A stretch of DNA of 64,000 nucleotides from Prevotella sp. (GTDB lineage: Bacteria > Bacteroidota > Bacteroidia > Bacteroidales > Bacteroidaceae): positions 1-64,000 of the forward strand of contig JAFPZD010000081.1 of NCBI GenBank assembly GCA_017417465.1. Direction: 5' to 3'. A program made the position numbers and the translations under genes. Below the pieces are notes generated by a model that saw nothing but the letters and a program-made list of their open reading frames with translations, was not told the DNA's origin and made no database searches. Shown piece after piece: positions 1 to 7,423 of the stretch; within the stretch, counting starts at the first letter, position 1; every line of letters starts with the position of its first letter.

Positions 1-1
1 C

Positions 2-1465
2 TATAGCTCGCTCTCCTGTCAGGTGCAGGCCGGCAAGGTGAAGCTCTTCACTCGCTACGAGATGGAGGATGTGGTCATCGTCGATGGCCGCGCCCGTGGT
101 ATCATCGCCAAGAACCTGGTGACAGGTAAACTGGAGCGCTTCTCGGCCAATGCCGTGGTCATCGCTACCGGCGGTTATGGTAACACCTATTTCCTCTCTA
201 CCAACGCTATGGGCTGTAACTGCTCGGCTGCCGTTCAGTGCTATCGCAAGGGGGCCTACTTTGCTAACCCCTCTTACGTTCAGATTCACCCCACATGTAT
301 CCCCGTCCATGGTGACAAGCAGTCTAAGCTGACGCTGATGTCAGAGTCACTCCGTAACGACGGTCGTATCTGGGTGCCCAAGAAGATAGAGGATGCCAAG
401 GCACTGCAGAACGGCACCAAGCAGGGCTGGGAGATTCCCGAGGAAGATCGCGACTACTATCTGGAGCGCCGCTATCCCGCCTTCGGTAACCTTGTTCCTC
501 GTGACGTTGCCTCGCGTGCCGCCAAGGAGCGTTGCGACAAGGGCTTCGGCGTGAACAACACTGGTCTGGCCGTGTTCCTCGACTTCTCTGAGTCTATCAA
601 CCGTCTGGGCCTCGATGTCATCATGCAGCGCTATGGTAACCTCTTCGAGATGTACGAGGAGATTACTGACGTATTCCCCGGCGACGTTGCCAACGAGATC
701 AACGGCGTGAAGTACTACAAGCCGATGATGATCTATCCTGCCATTCACTACACCATGGGTGGTATCTGGGTTGACTACGAGCTGCAGACCTCTATTCCTG
801 GTCTGTTCGCTATCGGTGAGTGCAACTTCTCCGACCACGGCGCCAACCGTCTGGGTGCTTCGGCTCTGATGCAGGGTCTGGCCGACGGTTACTTCGTGCT
901 GCCTTACACCATTCAGAACTACCTGGCCGACCAGAGCATCTGGGGCAAGATCAGCACCGACCGTCCTGAGTTCGACGCTGCCGAGAAGGCCGTTGATGCC
1001 GAGATGAACCGTCTGCTGAAGATTCAGGGTAAGCGCTCGGTTGACTCCATCCACAAGGAGCTGGGTCACATCATGTGGGAGTATGTAGGCATGGGTCGCA
1101 CCGCTGAGGGTCTGAAGACTGGCCTGAAGAAGATGCACGACCTGGAGAAGGAGTTCGACACCAACCTTTTTGTGCCCGGCACGAAGGAAGGTCTGAACAT
1201 TGAGCTCGACAAGGCTATCCACCTGCGCGACTTCTTTACCATGGGCCAGCTCGTAGCCTTCGACGCCCTCTCGCGTAACGAGTCCTGCGGCGGTCACTTC
1301 CGTGAGGAGTACCAGACCGAGGAAGGCGAGGCCAAGCGCGACGACGAGAACTACTTCTACGTAGGCTGCTGGGAGTACAAAGGCAAGGGCAACGAGCCCG
1401 AGCTCATCAAGGAGCCACTGGAGTACGAGGCAATTAAAGTACAAACGAGAAATTATAAAAACTAA
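2..1465 (+). CDS. sdhA: Succinate dehydrogenase/fumarate reductase flavoprotein subunit (5' truncated by window)
   Basis: The reading frame is open to the left edge, so the N-terminal FAD-binding part lies outside the window; the GTG at 23 is not a real start. The visible 487 codons hold the substrate-binding and C-terminal regions. They include an HPT segment ([11 protein letters not shown], about 281-313), the [12 protein letters not shown] capping region, the [23 protein letters not shown]-contacting segment, and a late [12 protein letters not shown] motif. The family oxidises succinate or reduces fumarate with covalent FAD and passes electrons to the iron-sulfur subunit. The next gene, 58 nt on, is that subunit, so this is the sdhCAB/frdCAB operon with the cytochrome b gene expected just upstream. 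Direction of catalysis cannot be told from sequence; in fermentative Bacteroidota fumarate reduction is likely. Confidence 0.93.
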   Translation, partial: YSSLSCQVQAGKVKLFTRYEMEDVVIVDGRARGIIAKNLVTGKLERFSANAVVIATGGYGNTYFLSTNAMGCNCSAAVQCYRKGAYFANPSYVQIHPTCIPVHGDKQSKLTLMSESLRNDGRIWVPKKIEDAKALQNGTKQGWEIPEEDRDYYLERRYPAFGNLVPRDVASRAAKERCDKGFGVNNTGLAVFLDFSESINRLGLDVIMQRYGNLFEMYEEITDVFPGDVANEINGVKYYKPMMIYPAIHYTMGGIWVDYELQTSIPGLFAIGECNFSDHGANRLGASALMQGLADGYFVLPYTIQNYLADQSIWGKISTDRPEFDAAEKAVDAEMNRLLKIQGKRSVDSIHKELGHIMWEYVGMGRTAEGLKTGLKKMHDLEKEFDTNLFVPGTKEGLNIELDKAIHLRDFFTMGQLVAFDALSRNESCGGHFREEYQTEEGEAKRDDENYFYVGCWEYKGKGNEPELIKEPLEYEAIKVQTRNYKN

Positions 1466-1472
1466 GTAACCG

Positions 1473-1502
1473 GTCCGGTATGTTGCTGTATCACAGCAAC
1501 CT
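1473..1502 (+). repeat. Hairpin element with loop TATCA between sdhA and sdhB
   Basis: A 7-bp perfect stem, GTTGCTG (1482-1488) and CAGCAAC (1494-1500), encloses the loop TATCA (1489-1493). The preceding TCCGGTATG and following CC also match the murF leader copy at 33350-33379. The hairpin ends 24 nt before the sdhB start codon. It has no T-tract, so it is not an obvious terminator. Further copies lie near 46249 and 47728. Confidence 0.6.
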
Positions 1503-1523
1503 CCGCCTTAAATAAATGAAACT

Positions 1524-2282
1524 ATGGCTAAAAGTATAAGCTTCACCATCAAATTTTGGCGCCAGAACGGGCCAAAGGACCAGGGACACTTTGACTCATA
1601 CGAGATGAAGGATATCCCTGACGATACTTCATTCCTCGAGATGCTCGACATCCTGAACGAGTGTCTCATCAACGAAGGCAAGGAGCCGTTCGTGTTCGAC
1701 CACGACTGCCGCGAAGGTATCTGCGGTATGTGCTCACTCTACATCAACGGTACACCTCACGGCAAGACCGAGCGTGGCGCCACCACCTGCCAGCTCTACA
1801 TGCGCCGCTTCAACGATGGCGACGTCATCACCGTCGAGCCTTGGCGCTCGGCTGCCTTCCCCGTCATCAAGGACTGCATGGTTGACCGTGGTGCTTTCGA
1901 TAAAATTATCCAGGCTGGTGGCTACACCACCATTCGCACCGGTCAGGCTCAGGATGCCAACGCCATCCTCATTCCTAAGGAGGATGCCGACGAGGCTATG
2001 GACTGCGCCAGCTGCATCGGCTGTGGCGCCTGCGTCGCCGCTTGTAAGAACGGCTCCGCCATGCTCTTTGTATCGTCGAAGGTCTCTCAGCTCGCCCTCC
2101 TTCCCCAGGGCCGCGTAGAGGCTGCCCGCCGTGTGAAGAACATGATTGCCAAGATGGACGAGCTCGGCTTCGGTAACTGCACAAACACTCGCGCTTGCGA
2201 GGCTGTCTGCCCGAAGAACGAGACCATCGCCAACATCGCCCGCCTGAACCGCGAGATGATCAAGGCAAAGCTGGCTGACTAA
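1524..2282 (+). CDS. sdhB: Succinate dehydrogenase/fumarate reductase iron-sulfur subunit
   Basis: This 252-residue protein carries all three cluster sites expected of the family. The [2Fe-2S] ligands are in CREGICGMC plus the later TTCQLY (about residues 62-95). The [4Fe-4S] ligands are in [15 protein letters not shown] (about 160-175), and the [3Fe-4S] ligands in the [13 protein letters not shown] region (about 218-230). It carries electrons between the flavoprotein and the membrane quinone-binding cytochrome b subunit on the cytoplasmic face of the membrane. It follows sdhA on the same strand and ends 14 nt before a strong intrinsic terminator, so it is the last gene of the operon. Length and cluster order are normal for the Bacteroidota/Wolinella-type enzyme. 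Confidence 0.96.
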   Translation: MAKSISFTIKFWRQNGPKDQGHFDSYEMKDIPDDTSFLEMLDILNECLINEGKEPFVFDHDCREGICGMCSLYINGTPHGKTERGATTCQLYMRRFNDGDVITVEPWRSAAFPVIKDCMVDRGAFDKIIQAGGYTTIRTGQAQDANAILIPKEDADEAMDCASCIGCGACVAACKNGSAMLFVSSKVSQLALLPQGRVEAARRVKNMIAKMDELGFGNCTNTRACEAVCPKNETIANIARLNREMIKAKLAD

Positions 2283-2295
2283 ATTAAGTTTATGC

Positions 2296-2333
2296 CCACC
2301 GTCGGCTTCTTCGTGAGCCGACGGTGGCTTTTT
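2296..2333 (+). terminator. Intrinsic terminator after sdhB
   Basis: A 12-bp perfect stem (CCACCGTCGGCT at 2296-2307, AGCCGACGGTGG at 2316-2327) with an 8-nt loop is followed by a T-tract (2329-2333). It lies 14 nt after the sdhB stop. Confidence 0.92.
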
Positions 2334-2337
2334 CTAA

Positions 2338-2610
2338 ATGTATGACACAATGACTGCACTACAATTTGACGCAATGAACACTCAGCTGTGGCAAAACATC
2401 GGTGCCATAGCCGACAGCAAGCCCCTGATGACTCGTCTTGCCAAATACGTGGCTCGGCTCGTAAAAGAAAAGAACGACCCCACGCTGATGACAAAGGAGG
2501 AGTTCATGGCAAAGTTGGAAAAGGGCGAGGAGGACTATCGTCAGGGTAAAACATTTGCTATGATGCCTGGTGAGAGTTACGAGGATTTCCGTAAACGCAT
2601 TGGCCGATGA
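2338..2610 (+). CDS. Antitoxin of a YoeB/Txe-like toxin-antitoxin pair
   Basis: A 90-residue, charged, mostly helical protein with no membrane segment. It overlaps the next gene by ATGA (2607-2610), the usual translational coupling of toxin-antitoxin pairs. The following gene reads as a YoeB/Txe-type RNase toxin, so this gene is called antitoxin mainly by position; the C-terminal half (LMTKEEFMAKLEKGEEDYRQ...) resembles the toxin-wrapping tails of small Bacteroidota antitoxins. Internal ATG codons at 2350 and 2374 are possible alternative starts, because the first ATG lies only a few bases after the sdhB terminator. Antitoxins of this class usually repress their own operon; no operator palindrome was identified. 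Confidence 0.65.
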   Translation: MYDTMTALQFDAMNTQLWQNIGAIADSKPLMTRLAKYVARLVKEKNDPTLMTKEEFMAKLEKGEEDYRQGKTFAMMPGESYEDFRKRIGR

Positions 2611-2881
2611 TTTATGTTGTAAGCCTTACTGAACAGGCTCTTACCGACTCTGACCGCTTGGAGCTGGATGAACCCAAGGTTTATCAGAAATTCCTGACCT
2701 TTCTTAAAGAACTGGCAGAACACCCAAAGACTGGCACGGGCCACCCCGAACCACTAAAGGTATGCCGGAAGGGCGATGGAGCAGACGACTATCGAAGAAG
2801 CATCCCATGGTCTATCGCATCTTCGACACCGAGGTGGTGGTGCTTGTTCTCTCAGCATACGGTCATTACGACGACAAGTAG
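2607..2881 (+). pseudogene. YoeB/Txe-family mRNA interferase toxin, frameshifted
   Basis: The first half reads MIYVVSLTEQALTDSDRLEL... to HPEPLK, as in YoeB/Txe toxins. At the A-run 2756-2758 the frame breaks. Reading on in the -1 frame from GGT (2759) restores the conserved C-terminal half: GMPEGRWSRRLSKKHPMVYR, then IFDTEVVVLVLSAYGHYDDK, with a stop at 2879-2881. One extra A in the run would make a normal protein of about 91 residues. The family's catalytic Arg (MVYR) and His (YGHY) lie beyond the break, so the unshifted product, which runs on to 2954, lacks them. The toxin is therefore probably inactive unless the break is a sequencing error or a recoding site. The antitoxin frame next to it is intact. 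Confidence 0.8.
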
Positions 2882-3091
2882 TGCACGCATCACCCTCATC
2901 TCTACCGCTTTGACGGTGGCAAAATACACATTATTATTATATCTTACAGAATAGCGCTTCTGTTCGTACTATGAAATAGATATTGAGCTTTTGCTCTTGT
3001 TCTTTGCACTCGAAACCGCCAAACATTCATCGCAAGAAGGACAAGCGGTCGAAAGTTTGCACTTCCTATATCATCGCCAAAGCCGTAGACT

Positions 3092-3571
3092 ATGAAGCAA
3101 CAAGCCATTCTAGCTATTATTGCTATTGTTGTTTTGGCCATTCTTGCATGGCCAAACGTGATTATCCTACTATTAGTTTTTCCCGTTGCCTACTACTTCA
3201 TCAACAGGTTTAGGGAAAAGGAGGAACCGCCGCGCGAGACGTTTGCCAACATAGAAGAGGTGGAAAAGAAGTTTGGGGAACCCGACGACGTGGTAGTGCT
3301 CGATGCCTCAAAGGCTAATGAGCTGTCCTCGCTCATTCTGTTTTTCAAAGCTAAAGATGTGATGGTAGTGGCTGGCGAAGAACTAAAGATAAGCGACATG
3401 GTGAGTGTGGTGTCCAAAAACTTAGCGACCCCTTATACCATAGACGAATGGGCTGTTATCATCACTACAAAAGTGCCACAGCGTCCCACCATATACCTGC
3501 GGGTGGGATACGACGGCGGTCTGGCGAGTGACATTGCAGCACACATTTCTGAAGTCTATGAAAGACCATGA
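3092..3571 (+). CDS. Small membrane-anchored protein of unknown function
   Basis: A 159-residue protein I do not recognise. Residues about 5-37 are very hydrophobic (one long or two close membrane segments), followed by RFREKEEPPRE and a soluble domain of about 115 residues with alternating beta/alpha character (DDVVVLDASKANELSSLILF, later IYLRVGYDGG). The hydrophobic start followed by positive charge suggests the soluble part faces the cytoplasm. The ATG at 3092 is the first start giving this hydrophobic N-terminus. It stands alone, convergent with sufB, and its stop lies about 100 nt before the first 22-bp array. The 210 nt between it and the broken toxin gene hold nothing I can name. Confidence 0.6.
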   Translation: MKQQAILAIIAIVVLAILAWPNVIILLLVFPVAYYFINRFREKEEPPRETFANIEEVEKKFGEPDDVVVLDASKANELSSLILFFKAKDVMVVAGEELKISDMVSVVSKNLATPYTIDEWAVIITTKVPQRPTIYLRVGYDGGLASDIAAHISEVYERP

Positions 3572-3676
3572 GCAAAAGTCAGAACGCCAAGAAGATCCTC
3601 GCAGGGAAACGATTCACAACCAGCACCGCCGGTCGTATTGGCTAGACTACCACCAAAAAGGGTCGGAGGATAGTAC

Positions 3677-3786
3677 GAGTCTTCTCGGAGCAAAGCGGGA
3701 GTCTCTTCGGAGCAAAACGGGAGTCTCTTCGGAGCAAAGCGGGAGTCTCTTCGGAGCAAAGCAGAACTCCTTTCGGAGCAAAGTCG
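3677..3786. repeat. Tandem array A: 5 units of 22 bp, just downstream of sufB
   Basis: Five head-to-tail units of exactly 22 bp start at 3677, 3699, 3721, 3743 and 3765. A typical unit begins GAGTCTCTTCGG and ends AGCAAAGCGG; units 2-4 are nearly identical and the outer ones are diverged. Each contains the small dyad CTC-TTCG-GAG. Because 22 is not a multiple of 3, the frame rotates, so the array is non-coding. It begins two bases beyond the sufB stop on the minus strand. Confidence 0.9.
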
Positions 3787-3787
3787 T

Positions 3788-5266
3788 TCAGCCCACGGTG
3801 CCCTCAAGCGAAACGCTGAGCAGCTTCTGCGCTTCGACGGCGAACTCCATGGGGAGTTTCTGTAGAACTTCCTTGGCGTAGCCATTGACAATGAGGCCAA
3901 CAGCCTGCTCGGTGGGAATGCCTCGCTGGTTACAGTAGAAGAGCTGATCCTCGGAAATCTTACTCGTTGTGGCCTCATGCTCGAAGATGGCCGTCGGGTT
4001 ATGGACGTCCATGTAAGGGAAAGTGTGTGCGCCACAGTCGGAGCCCAGCAGCAGGGAGTCACAACTGGAGTAGTTACGGGCATTCTCAGCCGTAGCCGCG
4101 GCTCTCACCAGGCCACGGTATGAGTTCTGCGAGTGCCCGGCGGAGATACCTTTCGAGATGATGGTGCTCTTCGTATTGCGACCGATGTGAATCATCTTCG
4201 TACCCGTATCAGCCTCTTGGTAGTTGTTCGTGACAGCCACGGAGTAGAACTCGGCTGTGCTGTCATCGCCACGCAGGATGCACGAAGGGTACTTCCACGT
4301 AATGGCAGAGCCCGTCTCGACCTGCGTCCACGAGAGCTTTGAGCGCGCACCTCGCAGGTCGCCACGCTTGGTGACAAGGTTGAGCACGCCACCACGTCCC
4401 TGCTCGTCGCCAGGATACCAGTTCTGCACGGTAGAGTATTTCACCTCAGCATGGTCCATGACAATAATCTCAACGATGGCAGCATGCAGCTGGTTCTCGT
4501 CACGCATGGGTGCCGTACAGCCTTCGAGGTATGAGACGTAGCTATCGTCGTCAGCAATGATAAGCGTGCGCTCAAATTGCCCAGTGTTACGGGCATTGAT
4601 ACGGAAGTAACTGCTCAGTTCCATGGGACAGCGCACGCCCTTAGGGATGTAGACGAAGGAGCCGTCGCTGAAGACTGCCGAGTTCAGGGCAGCGAAGAAG
4701 TTGTCACGATAGGGGACAACAGTACCCAGATACTGGCGCACCAAGTCAGGGTGTTCCTTGATAGCCTCGCCAATAGAACAGAATATCACGCCCTTCTCAC
4801 GCAACTTCTCCTTGAACGTTGTCTTTACGCTTACCGAGTCCATGATAGCATCGACAGCGGTGTTGCCACTCAATGCCAAGCGTTCCTCGAGAGGGATGCC
4901 TAACTTGTCGAACGTCTTTTCCAGCTCAGGGTCGATACCCGCCGTAGAAGTGCCGGGCGTAGCGGCCTTCTTCGCAGTAGGGTCAGCATAGTACGAGATG
5001 GCCTGATAGTCGATGGGTGGCACATGGACATGTCCCCATGTTGGTTCCGTCTGCTCACGCCAATAGCGAAAAGCTCGCAGACGAAAGTCGAGCATCCACT
5101 GCGGCTCGCCTTTCTTCTGCGAAATCAGGCGCACAACGTCCTCGTTGAGGCCTTTCTCGATCACTTCCGTGTGTACGTCGGTGGTAAAGCCGAACTCGTA
5201 TTTCTGTTCGGCAATCTTACGCACCAGTTCGTTGTCGTCCTTTTGCTCCCTAACTTTGTCTTCCAC
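3788..5266 (-). CDS. sufB: Fe-S cluster assembly scaffold SufB
   Basis: A 492-residue protein of normal SufB length. It shows the beta-helix core typical of SufB/SufD with the blocks [43 protein letters not shown] and [15 protein letters not shown]. The [14 protein letters not shown] segment carries the conserved cysteine linked to cluster assembly, and the C-terminal [22 protein letters not shown] segment is also present. SufB is the scaffold of the SufBC2D complex that builds Fe-S clusters in the cytosol. It starts 15 nt after the subtilase stop and may be co-transcribed with it. SufC and SufD normally follow SufB, but here array A and a convergent gene follow instead, so the partners must be encoded elsewhere or the operon has been rearranged. 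Confidence 0.96.
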   Translation of the reverse strand: MEDKVREQKDDNELVRKIAEQKYEFGFTTDVHTEVIEKGLNEDVVRLISQKKGEPQWMLDFRLRAFRYWREQTEPTWGHVHVPPIDYQAISYYADPTAKKAATPGTSTAGIDPELEKTFDKLGIPLEERLALSGNTAVDAIMDSVSVKTTFKEKLREKGVIFCSIGEAIKEHPDLVRQYLGTVVPYRDNFFAALNSAVFSDGSFVYIPKGVRCPMELSSYFRINARNTGQFERTLIIADDDSYVSYLEGCTAPMRDENQLHAAIVEIIVMDHAEVKYSTVQNWYPGDEQGRGGVLNLVTKRGDLRGARSKLSWTQVETGSAITWKYPSCILRGDDSTAEFYSVAVTNNYQEADTGTKMIHIGRNTKSTIISKGISAGHSQNSYRGLVRAAATAENARNYSSCDSLLLGSDCGAHTFPYMDVHNPTAIFEHEATTSKISEDQLFYCNQRGIPTEQAVGLIVNGYAKEVLQKLPMEFAVEAQKLLSVSLEGTVG

Positions 5267-5281
5267 TTTAAATAAAGAGGA

Positions 5282-7402
5282 TTAACGATGTGTGTTCACA
5301 TACATCTTGCGGTTGCCACGAATATACAAGCCACTGTTGACAGGACGGTTGCCCACGCAGCGACCCTGCAGGTCGTAGAAGTTTCCGTCGTTTTGTCTCC
5401 CTACGTTCTGTATCTCGTGTATACCCGTCAAGTTCTTCAGGAATTCAATGCCACGCTGTGCATCAATTTTCCCATAACCGAAGCGTTGAGGACTGTCAAG
5501 GGTGAACGAGTCGTTGCGCGACGTTTCCTCCAGCACCTTCTTCACATCGGCAAGTGTCAGGTCGGGCCTGGCCTGCAGCCAAAGGGCCACGATACCAGCC
5601 GCTGCAGGACACGACATCGATGTACCATCCTCGGAACTATAAGGATGACCCTGCCACTGCATATTGTCGAGCATGGCATCAGCATCAACCGTATAGCTAC
5701 TTACCGAAGACACGATGTTGACGCCGGGTGCAGTGACAGTGGGTTGTTCTACACCGTTGAACATGGTTCCGTAGCTTGAGAACCAAGCATAGTCGCCCAA
5801 AGTGTATCCCTCCTCCTCATCCTCGGTTTCTTTGGGCGTGCCGTCGTAGCTACGGTAGTCGGTGTTGGCACAATAGGCTCCCACACTGATTACGTTGGGT
5901 GTACTGGTCCAGTCACCTCCCGACATTTCACTGTTGCCAAGATCGCTACCTTTCATCGAGTAGAATCCAGCGAGTGACTCCCAAGCATCGAACTCAGTGC
6001 CTGCAGATCCTGTAATGACCAGCTGGAAGAAGTCATAGCCACTGGCCGATACGCTGCCATCAATGAATGCTTCGAACTTCAGCCGTCCATTCTCCAGACT
6101 GCCTACACCAAGTCCCATCTCACCGTCAAAATACTTTGCCAGGTTTTCATTGTCCTCGCTTGAAATCAGCTTGATGGTCTCCTCGCACGATGGTGTGGCC
6201 TTGAGTACCTCTGACGACCATACGACACGGTTTGCAAACATGTTGAAAATATTTAACTGCACGCCAACCGTGGTGCCGGTTCGTGTGTAACCGTACACTC
6301 CCGATTCGTACAAGTAGCGATTATCACTTTCATCGTAAGGCATCAGTAACCCTTTTACCGATGAAGTGGCGTTCTTCAGCTGACGGTGTAGATAGATGGG
6401 GTAACCGCCCTCGTTACCTGCCGACATAACGGGTATGCAATAGGCCGACAAGTCAGCAATAGCTTCTGGCACGGTTCCAGTGCCATTGTGAGGCCCCATG
6501 TGGTTGTTCATGCTGGCACTAAGTACCAGTGGCTGGTCAGACTGCCGGGCGTAGGCACCGACAAACGCCAGTGCCAACTCAACGTATTCCTCAGCTTCGG
6601 TATCCTCATCAAAGCCCTCTACTTCCACTTCGTTCAGAGGTATCAGCACGATGTCAGCTTCGGGAGCCATGCCGCCGAAGCCCATTGGCGAAAGCGATCC
6701 TGCCGCAATACCGGCCGTATGCGTGCCGTGGTACTCAGTGGGATCGTCGGTCGTCAGCTGTGCAATCAGCTCAGGCGTGTCGTAGACAGACCCAGGGAAA
6801 GTGTACTCACCCGCCTCAGTGTCGTTGACGGTAAACTTACGCCCGTTGTTGTCGCCCATCATATAGACACACTTGATGCGTGAATGACCCTGGCTGTCCT
6901 TGAATGCCGGATGCTGGAAGTCGAAACCGCCATCGATGAGGCACACCGTAACGCCCTTGCCGGTGAACGTTGTCTCAGGATGTGTCGCCTCGGGGCCGTT
7001 CAACAAGCTGACGTTTGTCTCACGTCGCGTCACGTCGGTCTTGTACTGCGGCTTATGACCAACGTCAATGCGCACAATCCCATCGATAGCCTCAACGTCG
7101 TGAACACGGTCCACGGGCACACTGACAACTGCCTGCTTGCCCAGACGGGCCTGCACCTCGGCGCCGGCTTCACGCAGGCTGGCGAAGGTCGCTGCATCCT
7201 GAGCTCCATCGGTCTTTACCACCAGGCGGACACGCTGCCCGTCGGTCTGTGTTCCCGACATGTGGTCATGTCCACGGGCAGCACTGCTGGCCTTGGCCTG
7301 CTCCTTAGCGATGCGGAGCATGGCGCTTGTGGTCAGTTTCGACTGTGCGGCAATCACCATGCAAACCATGAGTGCCACTGCTGTCGTGAATAGTCGTTTC
7401 AT
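5282..7402 (-). CDS. Secreted subtilisin-like serine protease (S8) with YDLQGR-type C-terminal tail
   Basis: A 706-residue protein with an N-terminal signal peptide (residues about 1-19, ending IAAQ), a propeptide-like region, and the S8 catalytic triad: Asp157 (VCLIDGGFDFQHP), His225 (YHGTHTAGIAAG) and Ser595 (GTSMSCPAAAGIV). An insert of about 200 residues separates His and Ser motifs. The C-terminus (FYDLQGRCVGNRPVNSGLYI...) matches the short tails found on many secreted Prevotella proteins and likely acts in secretion or surface sorting. The gene sits 21 nt after infB and 15 nt before sufB on the same strand, an odd place for an exported protease. Substrate is unknown. Confidence 0.9.
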   Translation of the reverse strand: MKRLFTTAVALMVCMVIAAQSKLTTSAMLRIAKEQAKASSAARGHDHMSGTQTDGQRVRLVVKTDGAQDAATFASLREAGAEVQARLGKQAVVSVPVDRVHDVEAIDGIVRIDVGHKPQYKTDVTRRETNVSLLNGPEATHPETTFTGKGVTVCLIDGGFDFQHPAFKDSQGHSRIKCVYMMGDNNGRKFTVNDTEAGEYTFPGSVYDTPELIAQLTTDDPTEYHGTHTAGIAAGSLSPMGFGGMAPEADIVLIPLNEVEVEGFDEDTEAEEYVELALAFVGAYARQSDQPLVLSASMNNHMGPHNGTGTVPEAIADLSAYCIPVMSAGNEGGYPIYLHRQLKNATSSVKGLLMPYDESDNRYLYESGVYGYTRTGTTVGVQLNIFNMFANRVVWSSEVLKATPSCEETIKLISSEDNENLAKYFDGEMGLGVGSLENGRLKFEAFIDGSVSASGYDFFQLVITGSAGTEFDAWESLAGFYSMKGSDLGNSEMSGGDWTSTPNVISVGAYCANTDYRSYDGTPKETEDEEEGYTLGDYAWFSSYGTMFNGVEQPTVTAPGVNIVSSVSSYTVDADAMLDNMQWQGHPYSSEDGTSMSCPAAAGIVALWLQARPDLTLADVKKVLEETSRNDSFTLDSPQRFGYGKIDAQRGIEFLKNLTGIHEIQNVGRQNDGNFYDLQGRCVGNRPVNSGLYIRGNRKMYVNTHR

Positions 7403-7423
7403 TGCTGATGACTTTCTTAAGGA

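Noticed and set aside
2983..3213. Small ORF overlapping the membrane protein gene
   Set aside because: Overlaps 3092-3571 in another frame and lacks protein-like composition.
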